This document shows, piece after piece, positions 1 through 8,968 of a stretch of DNA of 64,000 bases. Every line of letters starts with the position of its first letter. Within the stretch, counting starts at the first letter, position 1. Under the pieces are notes generated by a model. It worked only from the letters and a program-made list of their open reading frames with translations, was not told the origin of the DNA and made no database searches. This DNA is from Streptococcus sp. 1643 (GTDB lineage: Bacteria > Bacillota > Bacilli > Lactobacillales > Streptococcaceae): contig NZ_CP040231.1 of assembly GCF_006228325.1 (NCBI RefSeq), positions 62,001 through 126,000 on the forward strand. The letters are read 5' to 3'. Position numbers and translations under genes: made by a program.

Positions 1-23
1 TTTGATAGAAAAAGAGGAACTCT

Positions 24-1190
24 ATGCTAAATTACACAAAAGAAGAATTACTTGAACTGGGTGCAGAAATCACGACTCGTGAGATCTACCAACAGCCTGA
101 TGTATGGAAAGAGGCTTTTGAAGCCTATCAAGCAAAACGAGAAGAAATTGCAGCATTCCTACAAGGAATCGCTGATAAGCATGACTATATCAAGGTCATC
201 TTGACGGGTGCTGGTACTTCTGCTTATGTGGGAGATACCTTGGTACCTTACTTTAAGGAAGTCTATGACGAACGCAAATGGAATTTCAATGCCATTGCGA
301 CAACTGATATTGTTGCCAATCCAGAAACTTATTTGAAAAAAGATGTGGCGACTGTCCTTGTATCCTTTGCTCGTAGTGGAAATTCGCCTGAAAGTGTGGC
401 GACGGTTGATTTGGCCAAAGCCTTGGTTGATGACCTCTATCAAGTGACGATTACTTGTGCAGCAGATGGTAAATTGGCTCTTCAAGCTCATGGCGATGAG
501 CGCAATCTTTTGCTCTTGCAACCAGCTGCTTCCAATGACGCTGGATTTGCCATGACTTCTAGCTTTACGTCCATGATGCTAACAGCTCTCTTGGTTTTTG
601 ATCCTACAGAATTTGCTGTGAAAGCTGAACGTTTTGAAGTTGTGACTAGCCTTGCCCGCAATGTTCTAGACAATGCAGCAGATGTCAAAGAGTTGGTTGA
701 CCTCGACTTTAACCGTGTTATCTACCTGGGTGCAGGTCCTTTCTTTGGACTTTCTCATGAAGCTCAGCTCAAGATTTTGGAATTAACAGCTGGTCAAGTG
801 GCGACCATGTATGAAAGCCCAGTCGGCTTCCGTCACGGTCCAAAATCTCTTATCAACGAAGATACAGTTGTTTTGGTATTTGGTACAACGACAGACTACA
901 CTCGCAAGTACGACTTGGACTTGGTTCGTGAAGTGGCTGGTGATCACATCGCCCGTCGTGTTGTGCTCTTGAGTGATCAAGCCTTTGGTCTTGAAAATGT
1001 CAAAGAAGTAGCACTTGGTTGTGGCGGTGTCTTGAACGATATTTACCGTGTCTTCCCTTACATCGTTTATGCCCAACTCTTTGCCCTATTGACTTCACTC
1101 AAGGTAGAAAATAAACCAGATACACCATCTCCTACAGGTACCGTAAACCGTGTGGTACAAGGTGTGATCATTCATGAATATCAAAAATAA
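24..1190 (+). CDS. agaS: AgaS-family SIS-domain sugar-phosphate isomerase/deaminase
   Basis: 388 aa cytosolic protein with two SIS (sugar isomerase) domains. The first carries a phosphosugar-binding [12 protein letters not shown] loop and an [10 protein letters not shown] serine loop (residues ~58-130); the second contains [14 protein letters not shown] and [12 protein letters not shown] (~240-285). The family acts on amino-sugar phosphates, typically converting galactosamine-6-phosphate to tagatose-6-phosphate. The following gene is a tagatose-1,6-bisphosphate aldolase, which fits this use. The ATG is preceded by GAGGAAC. It is the first complete gene in the window and probably the distal part of an operon that starts upstream. 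The exact substrate is inferred from context. Confidence 0.9.
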   Translation: MLNYTKEELLELGAEITTREIYQQPDVWKEAFEAYQAKREEIAAFLQGIADKHDYIKVILTGAGTSAYVGDTLVPYFKEVYDERKWNFNAIATTDIVANPETYLKKDVATVLVSFARSGNSPESVATVDLAKALVDDLYQVTITCAADGKLALQAHGDERNLLLLQPAASNDAGFAMTSSFTSMMLTALLVFDPTEFAVKAERFEVVTSLARNVLDNAADVKELVDLDFNRVIYLGAGPFFGLSHEAQLKILELTAGQVATMYESPVGFRHGPKSLINEDTVVLVFGTTTDYTRKYDLDLVREVAGDHIARRVVLLSDQAFGLENVKEVALGCGGVLNDIYRVFPYIVYAQLFALLTSLKVENKPDTPSPTGTVNRVVQGVIIHEYQK

Positions 1191-1200
1191 GGAAGTATCT

Positions 1201-2196
1201 ATGAGTAAATTACAATTAAGTCCTAATAAAGTAGCTTGCTTGCAAAAACTCTCTGACGAGAACGGCATTATCTCAGCTCTTGCCTTTGACCAACGTGGTG
1301 CTTTGAAACGCCTCATGGCTCAATACCAAACAGAAGAGCCAACAGTAGCTCAAATGGAAGAACTCAAAGTCTTGGTAGCAGATGAATTGACAAAATACGC
1401 ATCCTCTATGCTTCTTGACCCTGAGTATGGTCTCCCAGCTACAAAAGCGCTTGATGCCAATGCTGGTCTTCTTCTTGCTTATGAGAAAACTGGCTACGAC
1501 ACAACAAGCACCAAACGCTTGCCTGACTGCTTGGATGTTTGGTCTGCAAAACGCATTAAAGAACAAGGTGCAGATGCAGTCAAATTCTTGCTTTACTACG
1601 ATGTAGACAGCTCTGACGAACTCAACCAACAAAAACAAGCCTACATCGAACGCATCGGTTCTGAGTGTGTGGCGGAAGACATTCCATTCTTCCTTGAAAT
1701 CTTGGCTTACGATGAAAAAATCGCTGATGCAGGTTCTGCAGAATACGCAAAAGTGAAACCACACAAGGTTATCGGTGCCATGAAGGTCTTCTCAGACCCA
1801 CGCTTTAACATTGATGTTTTGAAAGTGGAAGTTCCAGTCAATGTGAAATACGTTGAAGGCTTTGGTGATGGAGAAGTCGTGCATACACGCGAAGAAGCAG
1901 CAGCCTTCTTCAAAGCACAAGACGAAGCAACAAATCTTCCATACATCTACTTGAGTGCGGGTGTATCAGCTAAACTCTTCCAAGAAACGCTTGTCTTTGC
2001 CCACGAATCAGGCGCAAACTTCAACGGTGTTCTTTGCGGCCGTGCAACATGGGCTGGATCAGTTGAAGCTTACATCAAAGATGGTGAAGCAGCAGCTCGC
2101 GAATGGCTTCGCACAACTGGTTTTGAGAACATTGACGAACTCAACAAGGTTCTTCAAACAACAGCGACTTCATGGACTGAACGTGTAGAAGCATAA
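1201..2196 (+). CDS. lacD: Tagatose 1,6-bisphosphate aldolase
   Basis: 331 aa class I aldolase of the LacD family, splitting tagatose-1,6-bisphosphate into glyceraldehyde-3-phosphate and dihydroxyacetone phosphate. Visible family segments are [14 protein letters not shown] near the N-terminus, [20 protein letters not shown] and the lysine-bearing [16 protein letters not shown] strand that forms the Schiff base. The start at 1201 is chosen because GGAAG lies 6 bases upstream; an earlier in-frame ATG at 1174 would overlap agaS and has no ribosome-binding site. The gene follows agaS by 10 bases and is surely cotranscribed, forming an amino-sugar/galactose breakdown unit with it. Confidence 0.93.
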   Translation: MSKLQLSPNKVACLQKLSDENGIISALAFDQRGALKRLMAQYQTEEPTVAQMEELKVLVADELTKYASSMLLDPEYGLPATKALDANAGLLLAYEKTGYDTTSTKRLPDCLDVWSAKRIKEQGADAVKFLLYYDVDSSDELNQQKQAYIERIGSECVAEDIPFFLEILAYDEKIADAGSAEYAKVKPHKVIGAMKVFSDPRFNIDVLKVEVPVNVKYVEGFGDGEVVHTREEAAAFFKAQDEATNLPYIYLSAGVSAKLFQETLVFAHESGANFNGVLCGRATWAGSVEAYIKDGEAAAREWLRTTGFENIDELNKVLQTTATSWTERVEA

Positions 2197-2209
2197 AAAC
2201 AAGAATAGA

Positions 2210-2310
2210 AGAATCCCTTTTTGTTAAGAAGCTACTTAAGGTTTTCTGACAAAGGATTCTGAAAATAGAAACTACAACCATAGATGGTAAATACACTCTC
2301 TATGGTTTGT
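2210..2310 (+). terminator. Two intergenic hairpins between lacD and galM
   Basis: AGAATCC at 2210-2216 pairs with GGATTCT at 2254-2260. AACCATAGA at 2276-2284 pairs with TCTATGGTT at 2299-2307, followed by a short T-rich run. They may attenuate transcription into galM rather than end it fully. Visible as inverted repeats only. Confidence 0.4.
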
Positions 2311-2343
2311 TTACTTAAGAGAAATGGATCAAAGGAGAGAAGA

Positions 2344-3381
2344 ATGAAAGCATACACAGAGCGTGTATTTGGAAATCATGAGGGTAAGGATGTCTTGGCC
2401 TATCGCTTTGAGACGGACAGTGGCTACCAACTAGAAATTATGACCTATGGTGCGACCATCTTACGCTATGTCACACCCGACAAGGCTGGAAATTTTGCTA
2501 ATGTTATCCTAGGATTTGATGATTTTGATAGCTATGTAGGCAATAGTCCCAAGCATGGAGCAAGTGTAGGTCCTGTAGCGGGCCGTATTGCAGGTGCGAC
2601 ATTTGAGCTCAATGGCCAGACCTATAATCTTGAAGTCAACAATGCCAGCAACTGTAACCACAGTGGTTCAACAGGTTGGGATTCAAGCTTGTTTGAATTA
2701 ACTGAGGTGAGCGACCATGGTTTGACCCTCTACACAGAGCGTACAGACGGGACAGGAGGATTTCCTGGTAATCTCAAGATATGGATCAGCTATCATTTGG
2801 AAGAAACTGGTGCCTACGAAGTCAGCTATAAGGTGACGACAGATCAGGATACGCTGGTCAATCCAACTAATCACAGCTACTTCAATTTGTCTGGTGATTT
2901 CACGCAGACAGTTGACCGTCATGTCTTCCAGCTAAATACGGAGGGCATTTACCCAATCGCTCCGGACGGTGTTCCGGCTAAGACTCCAGATGCTACTCGT
3001 GATGTGGTTAAACACATCTATAATGGTGCTTTGTTGAAGGACATCTTTGCAGAGGACGATGAGCAAATCCAGTTGGTATCTGGTTTGGATCACCCATTTG
3101 CTCTTCCTGCAGGTCATGACAATGCTGGTTTCCTTTATGACCAAAACTCAGGTCGTTTCCTGCTGTTCAAGACAGAGGCCCCTTGCTTTGTGGTCTACAC
3201 AGCAAACTTTGTGGATGAGAGTGTCATCATTGGAGGCCAGCCAATGGTGCAACACAATGGGATTGCCCTTGAAGCGCAAGCTTTACCAGATGCCATTCAC
3301 AGTGACCTCAAAGACCAAGTCATTCTCAAAGCAGGGGAAACTTTCACCAGCAAAACTCGCTACGAGCTTGTTGTAAAATAA
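2344..3381 (+). CDS. galM: Aldose 1-epimerase (galactose mutarotase)
   Basis: 345 aa GalM-type beta-sandwich enzyme that interconverts alpha and beta anomers of galactose or glucose. Recognisable elements are GPVAGRIAGATF, the HSGSTGWDSSLF segment, the catalytic histidine region NPTNHSYFNLSGD and the C-terminal catalytic glutamate in GIALEAQALPDAIH. The ATG at 2344 is chosen because AAAGGAGAG lies directly upstream; an in-frame ATG at 2284 falls inside the intergenic hairpin region and lacks a ribosome-binding site. The gene closes the agaS-lacD-galM sugar cluster and ends in a strong terminator. Confidence 0.93.
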   Translation: MKAYTERVFGNHEGKDVLAYRFETDSGYQLEIMTYGATILRYVTPDKAGNFANVILGFDDFDSYVGNSPKHGASVGPVAGRIAGATFELNGQTYNLEVNNASNCNHSGSTGWDSSLFELTEVSDHGLTLYTERTDGTGGFPGNLKIWISYHLEETGAYEVSYKVTTDQDTLVNPTNHSYFNLSGDFTQTVDRHVFQLNTEGIYPIAPDGVPAKTPDATRDVVKHIYNGALLKDIFAEDDEQIQLVSGLDHPFALPAGHDNAGFLYDQNSGRFLLFKTEAPCFVVYTANFVDESVIIGGQPMVQHNGIALEAQALPDAIHSDLKDQVILKAGETFTSKTRYELVVK

Positions 3382-3385
3382 AAAG

Positions 3386-3408
3386 AAGAGCTGGTTTCCA
3401 GCTCTTTT
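3386..3408 (+). terminator. Intrinsic terminator after galM
   Basis: AAGAGCTGG, a TTT loop and CCAGCTCTT form a perfect 9-bp stem followed by TT. It starts 4 bases after the galM stop. Confidence 0.85.
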
Positions 3409-3420
3409 GAGTTGTCTTCG

Positions 3421-3448
3421 TTGACATTTTATCTCAATAGTGTATAAT
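3421..3448 (+). promoter_or_regulatory. Promoter of the VOC-fold gene
   Basis: Consensus TTGACA at 3421-3426 and TATAAT at 3443-3448, separated by 16 bp. Confidence 0.85.
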
Positions 3449-3491
3449 TGATGTAATTGATAAAGTTACAACAAACAAAAGGAGACACCCT

Positions 3492-4346
3492 ATGACTTAT
3501 GCATACCAAAGCCATATTTACCTAGCGGAGGCTGTTTTAAATGTCAAGGATTTGACGAGTCAAACGGCTTTTTATCACCAGATTATTGGCTTGGAGATTT
3601 TATCTCAAACAGAGACAGAAGCGATTTTGGGACTTGGTCGAAAAGCCTTGGTTCACTTGATTCAGGCAGAAAAGGCTGGCGAAGTAAGGGAGCATTATGG
3701 GCTCTACCATCTGGCGATTTTGTTGCCAACACGAAAAGCCTTGGCAGATGTCTTGAAACACCTAAGTGATTTGCGGATTCCTCTGGTAGGGGGTGCAGAT
3801 CATGGATACAGTGAGGCTATTTATCTAGAGGATTTGGAAGGAAATGGCATTGAACTCTACCGTGATAAGCCAGTGTCTTCATGGGATATTCGAGAAGATG
3901 GTCGCATTATCGGTGTGACCGAAGCCCTTGCGGCACAGGACATCTATGAGTTAGGAGAAAAGGTGGATCCCTTTATCCTAGCTGAAGGGACGAGAATGGG
4001 GCATATCCATCTATCGGTGAAGGATAGTCGTTCGACGAGCCAGTTTTATCAAAAGGTCTTAGGACTAGAGGATAAATTTAGCATTCCTAGTGCTAGTTGG
4101 ATAGCGGCTGGTCAGTACCATCACCACCTGGCTGTCAACGAATGGGCTGGAAAAGGGCTAGCTCCGCGTGAGCAAGGCTTGCCAGGCTTGGCCTACTACG
4201 TCCTTGAGGTCGAAAGCAAGGAAGAACTCTTGGACATCGTTAAGCAAGCACAAGAGCTAGAAGCTCCGATCAAATGGCTAAATTCGAGTGAGTTGGATCT
4301 TGTAGACCAAGATGGGATTGTGACTCGCATTCGCTTGGCACGATGA
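3492..4346 (+). CDS. VOC-fold (glyoxalase/bleomycin resistance/extradiol dioxygenase) protein, CatE-like
   Basis: 284 aa protein built from two vicinal-oxygen-chelate modules (about residues 8-125 and 168-280). Motifs include LYHLAILLPTRKAL, YLEDLEGNGIELYRD, GHIHLSVKDSRSTSQFYQ and YHHHLAVNEW, which carry the His and Glu residues that bind the metal in this superfamily. The two-module size and spacing match CatE/catechol-2,3-dioxygenase-like proteins common in Firmicutes; the substrate is unknown. It is monocistronic, between its own promoter and a terminator. GGAGA precedes the ATG. Confidence 0.8.
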   Translation: MTYAYQSHIYLAEAVLNVKDLTSQTAFYHQIIGLEILSQTETEAILGLGRKALVHLIQAEKAGEVREHYGLYHLAILLPTRKALADVLKHLSDLRIPLVGGADHGYSEAIYLEDLEGNGIELYRDKPVSSWDIREDGRIIGVTEALAAQDIYELGEKVDPFILAEGTRMGHIHLSVKDSRSTSQFYQKVLGLEDKFSIPSASWIAAGQYHHHLAVNEWAGKGLAPREQGLPGLAYYVLEVESKEELLDIVKQAQELEAPIKWLNSSELDLVDQDGIVTRIRLAR

Positions 4347-4383
4347 AACGAGGAAAACACATTATTTATTTTAGAGACATAGG

Positions 4384-4439
4384 AAAAGGCGGATAAGCTC
4401 GCATTCTGTTTTTATAATGCGGACTTGTCCGCTTTTTTA
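4384..4439 (+). terminator. Intrinsic terminator after the VOC-fold gene
   Basis: A long imperfect stem pairs AAAAGGCGGATAAG...CGCATT with AATGCGGACTTGTCCGC, followed by TTTTTT. The loop is about 10 bases. Confidence 0.75.
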
Positions 4440-4512
4440 TGAAATGACGAAAGCTTTCTTGGCTCTGGCAAAGGTATTGGTCGGGGATATTTTCCCCTTT
4501 TCTGGGGGTTCA

Positions 4513-4521
4513 TGCTATAAT
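4513..4521 (+). promoter_or_regulatory. Extended -10 promoter upstream of the envelope island
   Basis: TGCTATAAT at 4513-4521 is a consensus extended -10. Transcription would start near 4528, just ahead of the structured element at 4536-4610, so that element would be the 5' leader of the next gene. Confidence 0.65.
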
Positions 4522-4535
4522 ACTAATAAACTTTT

Positions 4536-4610
4536 CTTTCTCTAGGAAGGCAAATGCCCAAAATCAGCTAGAATGCTGGCAATCGTTGTCACGATGCTTT
4601 TAAGAGAAAG
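4536..4610 (+). ncRNA. Cloverleaf-like structured leader (uncharacterised)
   Basis: CTTTCTCT (4536-4543) pairs perfectly with AGAGAAAG (4603-4610), closing a ~75-nt domain that holds three further hairpins: GGC-AAAT-GCC (4549-4558), CAGC-TAGAAT-GCTG (4565-4578) and ATCGT-TGTC-ACGAT (4582-4595). This makes a four-way junction. It does not match a tRNA (no TTC-type T-loop, no normal anticodon arm) or a riboswitch class I recognise. The gap from 4347 to 4658 otherwise holds only the terminator and promoter listed separately. Confidence 0.5.
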
Positions 4611-4658
4611 TAGAACTTTGTTTGAACATCCGTATTGAGTTTAGGAAATGGTAATAAG

Positions 4659-5231
4659 ATGGACACAAGTGTAAAAAATTTAATCAGTATGGGCCCTCTG
4701 GAGGACTATTTTATCTATTATGATCTGAAGAATCAAGTATTCTACGGTGTAAAACAAGGCATGAATTATTCAGCCATTGCAGCCCCTATTGCAATCTATT
4801 CCTTGCAACGGCTGTCAAAGTTGCTCAACCAAACCTTTGGAGATGTCTCCTCCCCTTTCAATCTGATTTTCTTTATCTTGATGTCTCTGTTTTTGGTTTT
4901 CGGGACCATTTTCCTTGCCAAATCTACCCGACGCAACATGAAGACAGATAGATTTAGAAAAGTTCGACTGACAAAAGCCAATATCAAAACACTTAGGAGA
5001 AAATCTAGATGGACCGTCCTAGTTGAGATTTTTTGTTTCCTTATGATACTATTTTCCATCTATCGCTATTTTACCTACTCCGATTTTCAATTTTTGATTA
5101 TTTATATGTTAGGGATATTTTCCCTTGTTTATATGGTCTATGAATTTCAGATGAAAAAGCGCAAACGACTGTTCAAAGAGCTGATGGAGGCATTACAGGA
5201 CGATAGCCGAGGAAAAGAGGGAGAAATGTAA
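4659..5231 (+). CDS. Hypothetical membrane protein, first gene of the envelope island
   Basis: 190 aa protein I do not recognise. A soluble N-terminal ~35 residues (YFIYYDLKNQVFYGVKQG) is followed by hydrophobic segments around residues 68-90, 122-142 and 143-163, with a basic stretch (KSTRRNMKTDRFRKVRL) between the first and second, and a charged C-terminus. The ATG at 4659 is preferred over a TTG at 4635 because AGGA lies upstream, though the spacing is long. It ends 1 base before the next gene, so the two are translationally close. The N-terminal tyrosine-rich segment loosely resembles that of its downstream neighbour. Confidence 0.6.
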   Translation: MDTSVKNLISMGPLEDYFIYYDLKNQVFYGVKQGMNYSAIAAPIAIYSLQRLSKLLNQTFGDVSSPFNLIFFILMSLFLVFGTIFLAKSTRRNMKTDRFRKVRLTKANIKTLRRKSRWTVLVEIFCFLMILFSIYRYFTYSDFQFLIIYMLGIFSLVYMVYEFQMKKRKRLFKELMEALQDDSRGKEGEM

Positions 5232-5232
5232 G

Positions 5233-5898
5233 ATGAGAAAAATCATTTATATAGGCCAAGGAAACCAGCAATCCGTCTACTATAACACAAGGACGAGAGA
5301 GGCTTTAGCGACAGAATCTAGTACCTCGTCAGAAACCGACGGTGCTATCAGTTCAAAGAAATCCAAGTGGCCTTGGGTTGTCTTCTTTGCTTTCTTGCTA
5401 GTTGCTATCATCAGTATTTGGATTCTTTCCTTGATAGCGCCCTTTAGATTGAGTGAGTGGATGATGCCTATCCATCTAGCCGCTATCCTTTTCGTTTTTA
5501 TCGGAAGTGTTTATGGATTTGAAAAACTGTTCTACAGTGGGGCTAAGTCGCTTGTCCCAGCAAGTGAAGAGCAGTTTAAAGAAGCAGTTGAAAGTAGTAA
5601 ATTTTGGAAAAAATCTCCGGATAAGGAACCAACAGTCGATAAAATCATCTTGTATCTATTTGTTATCCTCGTTCTTCTATTTGTTTTTGTTATTGTTGTG
5701 TTCTTTGCCATACCTGGGACCTTCATTCCCTACTATGAACATGAATGGTTTGAGCCGTCCATGTTCATGGTACCAATCGGAGCAACAATCGTCCCAATTA
5801 GCGTGGTTCTTCTACTATTTCAAAACAATCCAATCCGCTGGCTCTTAGCCGTACGAAAATACAAGCAGGGGAAAGTATTATTTGGGGAAGAGAAGTAA
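5233..5898 (+). CDS. Hypothetical four-helix membrane protein
   Basis: 221 aa, family not recognised. A short N-terminal segment (MRKIIYIGQGNQQSVYYNTR) and a Ser/Thr-rich patch are followed by two hydrophobic helices (about 46-68 and 76-98), a soluble loop (100-135), and two more helices (about 138-160 and 176-195). The C-terminus is basic (RKYKQGKVLFGEEK). Its ATG comes 1 base after the previous stop, indicating cotranscription with the gene at 4659. Function unknown. Confidence 0.6.
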   Translation: MRKIIYIGQGNQQSVYYNTRTREALATESSTSSETDGAISSKKSKWPWVVFFAFLLVAIISIWILSLIAPFRLSEWMMPIHLAAILFVFIGSVYGFEKLFYSGAKSLVPASEEQFKEAVESSKFWKKSPDKEPTVDKIILYLFVILVLLFVFVIVVFFAIPGTFIPYYEHEWFEPSMFMVPIGATIVPISVVLLLFQNNPIRWLLAVRKYKQGKVLFGEEK

Positions 5899-5910
5899 GA
5901 AGAGGATAAG

Positions 5911-5988
5911 ATGAAAGAAAAGTATGTTGAGTTTTTAAATATGGCAGTTGTGGATACTAGTCCTATAAAGCGTTTTGATATTATATAA
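5911..5988 (+). pseudogene. 25-codon ORF, probably a truncated gene relic
   Basis: ATG at 5911 is preceded by AGAGGATAAG and opens 25 codons (MKEKYVEFLNMAVVDTSPIK...) ending in TAA at 5988. Its ribosome-binding site is as good as those of its neighbours, but the product is too short for a folded protein. It sits 12 bases after one island gene and 20 bases before the next, suggesting the 5' stub of a gene lost by deletion. A real small peptide cannot be excluded. Confidence 0.35.
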
Positions 5989-6008
5989 ATCACTGATGAG
6001 GGAAGATA

Positions 6009-7061
6009 ATGAAAAAAATAATGAAATCAAAATTAGTTCAAGTCATACTTCTTGCACTCACTGTCATAGGGTTTTACTTTGCTTATCAGGCATATCGTAG
6101 GCATGAACTTACTCAGTTTGTTATGTGGAGTCCAAGGGCAAAAATTGCAAGTTATGAATTTATGGATGATAACAAGGCAGTAGCGATTGATTGGGATCGT
6201 GAGTCAGAATTAAAGGAAGCAGAAGAAGCTAAAAAATATGATAATAGGATAAAAGTTGAGTTAAGTACAGCGACCAATGGTGAACGTTTTATTGTTCGCC
6301 AGAGTTACAAATTAAAATCAGCCACGTATAAGTATTGGATCCTTGAAGAAGATGCGGTTCCATATTTGAAAAGTAATATTCCAGAGCAGGGAGAGTACTG
6401 GTTGTTAGACGTCTATGATACGAAAGATGGGACAATCAAACAAAAAACGTATGATGTATTTCAGATGGTGAGGGAATATAATAAGGATTATATTCCAAGA
6501 AGGTTTCGTGGGTATAAGTTTTACTTGTATACGGAACAAGGAAAAACTTACTTACCAATTAGTATGGATACTGGCCAACAGCCAGAATCGAAAACTGAAA
6601 ATGGGCTTATTGATATAGAGGAAGGAAAGATAATAGCAGCTATTCCATCTGATAAAACTTCCAAAGAGCTTTACAATAAAGAAGAGACTACAGAACATAA
6701 AGATAACTTCGAAGATATACTTAATCAACATGATAGACTTTCAAATCAAAATTTCACCTTAGTTTTATCTGATTTTTTTCTAAATAAGTCTGTATCAAAT
6801 GGTCAATTTAGTTCTTTAGCAGATAAATATCCTAAAGTGTTTTCAATCTTAAAATCCGGCCCGTCTTCTAGATTATATTTCCTTGGAAAAGAAGACGTCC
6901 GCTTTAAAATCTCTCTCTTAAAGCTAGTTCTTCCAGAAGGTACCAATATTTTCAAGGATATCACTATTCCAGCAGCTAGTTCAAAAGATGGCCAGGAACA
7001 TTTGGTTCAAAGCGAAGAAGAGTTCTTACAATATTATAAATCCAGTACGGAGGAAGAATAA
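6009..7061 (+). CDS. Hypothetical membrane-anchored extracellular protein
   Basis: 350 aa, not recognised. The N-terminus has basic residues followed by one hydrophobic helix (about residues 10-27, VQVILLALTVIGFYFAYQAY) and no signal-peptidase or lipobox motif, so it is probably a type II anchored protein with a large polar domain outside the cell. That domain is rich in Lys, Glu and Tyr and has no obvious catalytic motif; a low-complexity charged stretch lies near residues 220-240. AT-rich codon use contrasts with the sugar genes upstream. GAGGGA lies 6-11 bases before the ATG. Part of the island operon. Confidence 0.6.
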   Translation: MKKIMKSKLVQVILLALTVIGFYFAYQAYRRHELTQFVMWSPRAKIASYEFMDDNKAVAIDWDRESELKEAEEAKKYDNRIKVELSTATNGERFIVRQSYKLKSATYKYWILEEDAVPYLKSNIPEQGEYWLLDVYDTKDGTIKQKTYDVFQMVREYNKDYIPRRFRGYKFYLYTEQGKTYLPISMDTGQQPESKTENGLIDIEEGKIIAAIPSDKTSKELYNKEETTEHKDNFEDILNQHDRLSNQNFTLVLSDFFLNKSVSNGQFSSLADKYPKVFSILKSGPSSRLYFLGKEDVRFKISLLKLVLPEGTNIFKDITIPAASSKDGQEHLVQSEEEFLQYYKSSTEEE

Positions 7062-7135
7062 TGGGACAAAAGCATTTGTCTTATATTCCAATAGATATTG
7101 ATATTTGACATTGAATTTTAAATAGGGAGGAAAAA

Positions 7136-7657
7136 ATGAAGAAGTTAGTTGTCGTCATCCTGTTATTGCTTCTTGGAGCTTGCTCTAATGGAAAGGAAGC
7201 AGGGGGAACAGAGAAAAGTACACGTGAGATAGTTGTAAACAAAGAGAAAGAATTGAAATTTGTAGTAGCACCACAATATGAAGGCCAAACGTCAGATTTA
7301 ATTGAACTTGGTAAAAAATTGACCAAAGAACATCCAGAAATTGGAAGTAAGGGAAGTATGGCTATCTACTTTACAGGAGCAGTTTCAGATAGTAGGGCAG
7401 CACTAATGCTCGTCAATAAAACTGACGTAGATATCAAAAAAGATTTGGAGTTTTCACTGAGCTGGTCCTATGATGGCAAGGCCATTTTTGATAATCAAAA
7501 GATCAGCTATACTATCAAGGATAGTGGTGAGCTACCTTCTTACACAACCACGTTAATTTTGTTACCACTTAATTCAGAACAATTGGAGCTTGTTGACTCG
7601 ATGTCAGATCCATCTAAGATGACACTTTCAATGTCCGATGTGAAGAGCGTAGAATAA
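7136..7657 (+). CDS. Hypothetical lipoprotein
   Basis: 173 aa with a clear lipoprotein signal: MKK, a leucine/valine-rich core and a LGACS lipobox with the modified cysteine at about residue 16. The mature part is polar with no repeats and no family I recognise. It would be anchored to the outer face of the membrane, in keeping with its membrane-protein neighbours. AGGGAGG precedes the ATG. It ends 14 bases before the next gene, so it is likely in the same operon. Confidence 0.65.
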   Translation: MKKLVVVILLLLLGACSNGKEAGGTEKSTREIVVNKEKELKFVVAPQYEGQTSDLIELGKKLTKEHPEIGSKGSMAIYFTGAVSDSRAALMLVNKTDVDIKKDLEFSLSWSYDGKAIFDNQKISYTIKDSGELPSYTTTLILLPLNSEQLELVDSMSDPSKMTLSMSDVKSVE

Positions 7658-7671
7658 GATAGGAGTTGAAT

Positions 7672-8214
7672 ATGACAACAGAAACCATTTTATTTTTATT
7701 TGCTACCATCGTCATTCTTTTATCCTTGATCTTTTTATCTGGTACATATCTCTACCTTTATTTTCGGGATAAAAAGATGGTACGTCTTGCCAAATCGTCT
7801 GTTAAGGGAACGGTTGTGGGCTATAGTAATTTTCAGACTGGGAATCCTCCGATTGTTGAATATACGGTTGACGGAACTACTTATAGCAAACCATTACGGT
7901 ATTTTATAATCAGAACGGTTTCGCTTCCATGGGGGCCTATAAGTACATCTGATAACTTTACAAGAGAGGATATGTTGGCAAATTCACTAACCTTTTATCG
8001 TAATTCTTTTATATCGTTTAATAACTTAATGCGAACGCATTTCCCAGTCTATTCGAAGATGACGGTATGGTATGATCCTGAAAAACCAAAAAGGGCTTAT
8101 GTGGAACGATACTGTGGAATCAACAAACTTTATAAATTATTAGGCGTCGGTAGTGCTATATTGTTAATTATGGTCTACGCCGTTGTAGTGCTTGCTTATT
8201 TGTTAAAGAGGTGA
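7672..8214 (+). CDS. DUF3592-like membrane protein, paralog A
   Basis: 180 aa with one N-terminal helix (about residues 7-29) and one C-terminal helix (about 155-177) around a soluble domain carrying VKGTVVGYSNF, PPIVEYTVDG and MTVWYDPEKPKRAYVER. This layout resembles DUF3592-type proteins, where a beta-rich domain between two helices ends in a YDP-like motif. The ATG at 7672 (AGGAG upstream) is preferred over a TTG at 7666. A second copy of the same length lies at 8969-9511; by eye the two are somewhat over half identical. Function unknown. Confidence 0.65.
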   Translation: MTTETILFLFATIVILLSLIFLSGTYLYLYFRDKKMVRLAKSSVKGTVVGYSNFQTGNPPIVEYTVDGTTYSKPLRYFIIRTVSLPWGPISTSDNFTREDMLANSLTFYRNSFISFNNLMRTHFPVYSKMTVWYDPEKPKRAYVERYCGINKLYKLLGVGSAILLIMVYAVVVLAYLLKR

Positions 8215-8227
8215 GGTAATTCACATA

Positions 8228-8890
8228 ATGTCACAAGAGAGATATTTGCAGATTAAAAAAGAGCATCAAATTCGTAAGTTTGTGGGGCGTTTCCTCTTCA
8301 TTCTTCTCGCTATACTCGATGTTCTACTGGTATCAAGTCATTCCAATTATGTCCCACTTGTAACGGTGGCTATGGTAACGATTGTGCCCTTTAATCATTT
8401 TCTACTTGGTCCTCTTAGGAGACAGAAAAAAGCCATAGAAAAAGAGCATCCAGAATGGAAAATACTCAGTACAACGGGAGTAAAGGTTCCTTCGCCTGAA
8501 GCCAATAAAAGAACCTTGGCTGGTATTGGGATCTTGATGGCCTTGCTGTTGTCTTTTGGGCTATTCTATAAACCTGTGAAACAGCCGAATGACCAAGTAA
8601 ACAAGCCTTCTAAGGTTGATTCTAAAACGTCTGAAACGTCCAAGCCTTCTGAGTCTGAGTCGTCCAGCTCTTCTAAGACCAAAGAATCCAGTTCCTCAGA
8701 GTCGAAATCCTCGTCTTCGACTGAACAAAGTTCTAAAACCGAAAGTTCAGGAACAAAACCGTCAAAAAGCGAGTCCAACAGCCCTTATTACCAGATTCCA
8801 GGACTTACTGACGAACAGGTGAGAGATATCATATCAAAATCTGTGAAAGATTTGAGAGAAAAACAGTCAAAAGAAAAATCCGAAGAGTAG
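8228..8890 (+). CDS. Membrane protein with Ser-rich linker
   Basis: 220 aa, not recognised. Two hydrophobic stretches lie near residues 18-60 and a third at about 97-111. They are followed by a ~65-residue low-complexity segment of Ser, Lys, Glu and Thr (about 120-185), then a short predicted-helical tail (LTDEQVRDIISKSVKDLREK). The Ser-rich part resembles spacers that carry a domain through the cell wall. It lies between the two DUF3592-like paralogs and begins 13 bases after the first, so it is likely cotranscribed. Confidence 0.6.
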   Translation: MSQERYLQIKKEHQIRKFVGRFLFILLAILDVLLVSSHSNYVPLVTVAMVTIVPFNHFLLGPLRRQKKAIEKEHPEWKILSTTGVKVPSPEANKRTLAGIGILMALLLSFGLFYKPVKQPNDQVNKPSKVDSKTSETSKPSESESSSSSKTKESSSSESKSSSSTEQSSKTESSGTKPSKSESNSPYYQIPGLTDEQVRDIISKSVKDLREKQSKEKSEE

Positions 8891-8968
8891 ACTCGAGGGA
8901 TTCGATGTCGTTTCTGAACGAGTTCCTTCTTTGAGATTTTACTCTATGGAATAACAGGAGGAGTTCAT

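Noticed and set aside
1174-1200. Earlier start of lacD
   Set aside because: It overlaps the agaS end without a ribosome-binding site; the ATG at 1201 has GGAAG at proper distance.
4536-4610. tRNA gene
   Set aside because: The cloverleaf outline lacks the T-loop consensus, a 5-bp anticodon stem with 7-base loop and the usual D-arm, so it is reported as an unknown structured RNA instead.
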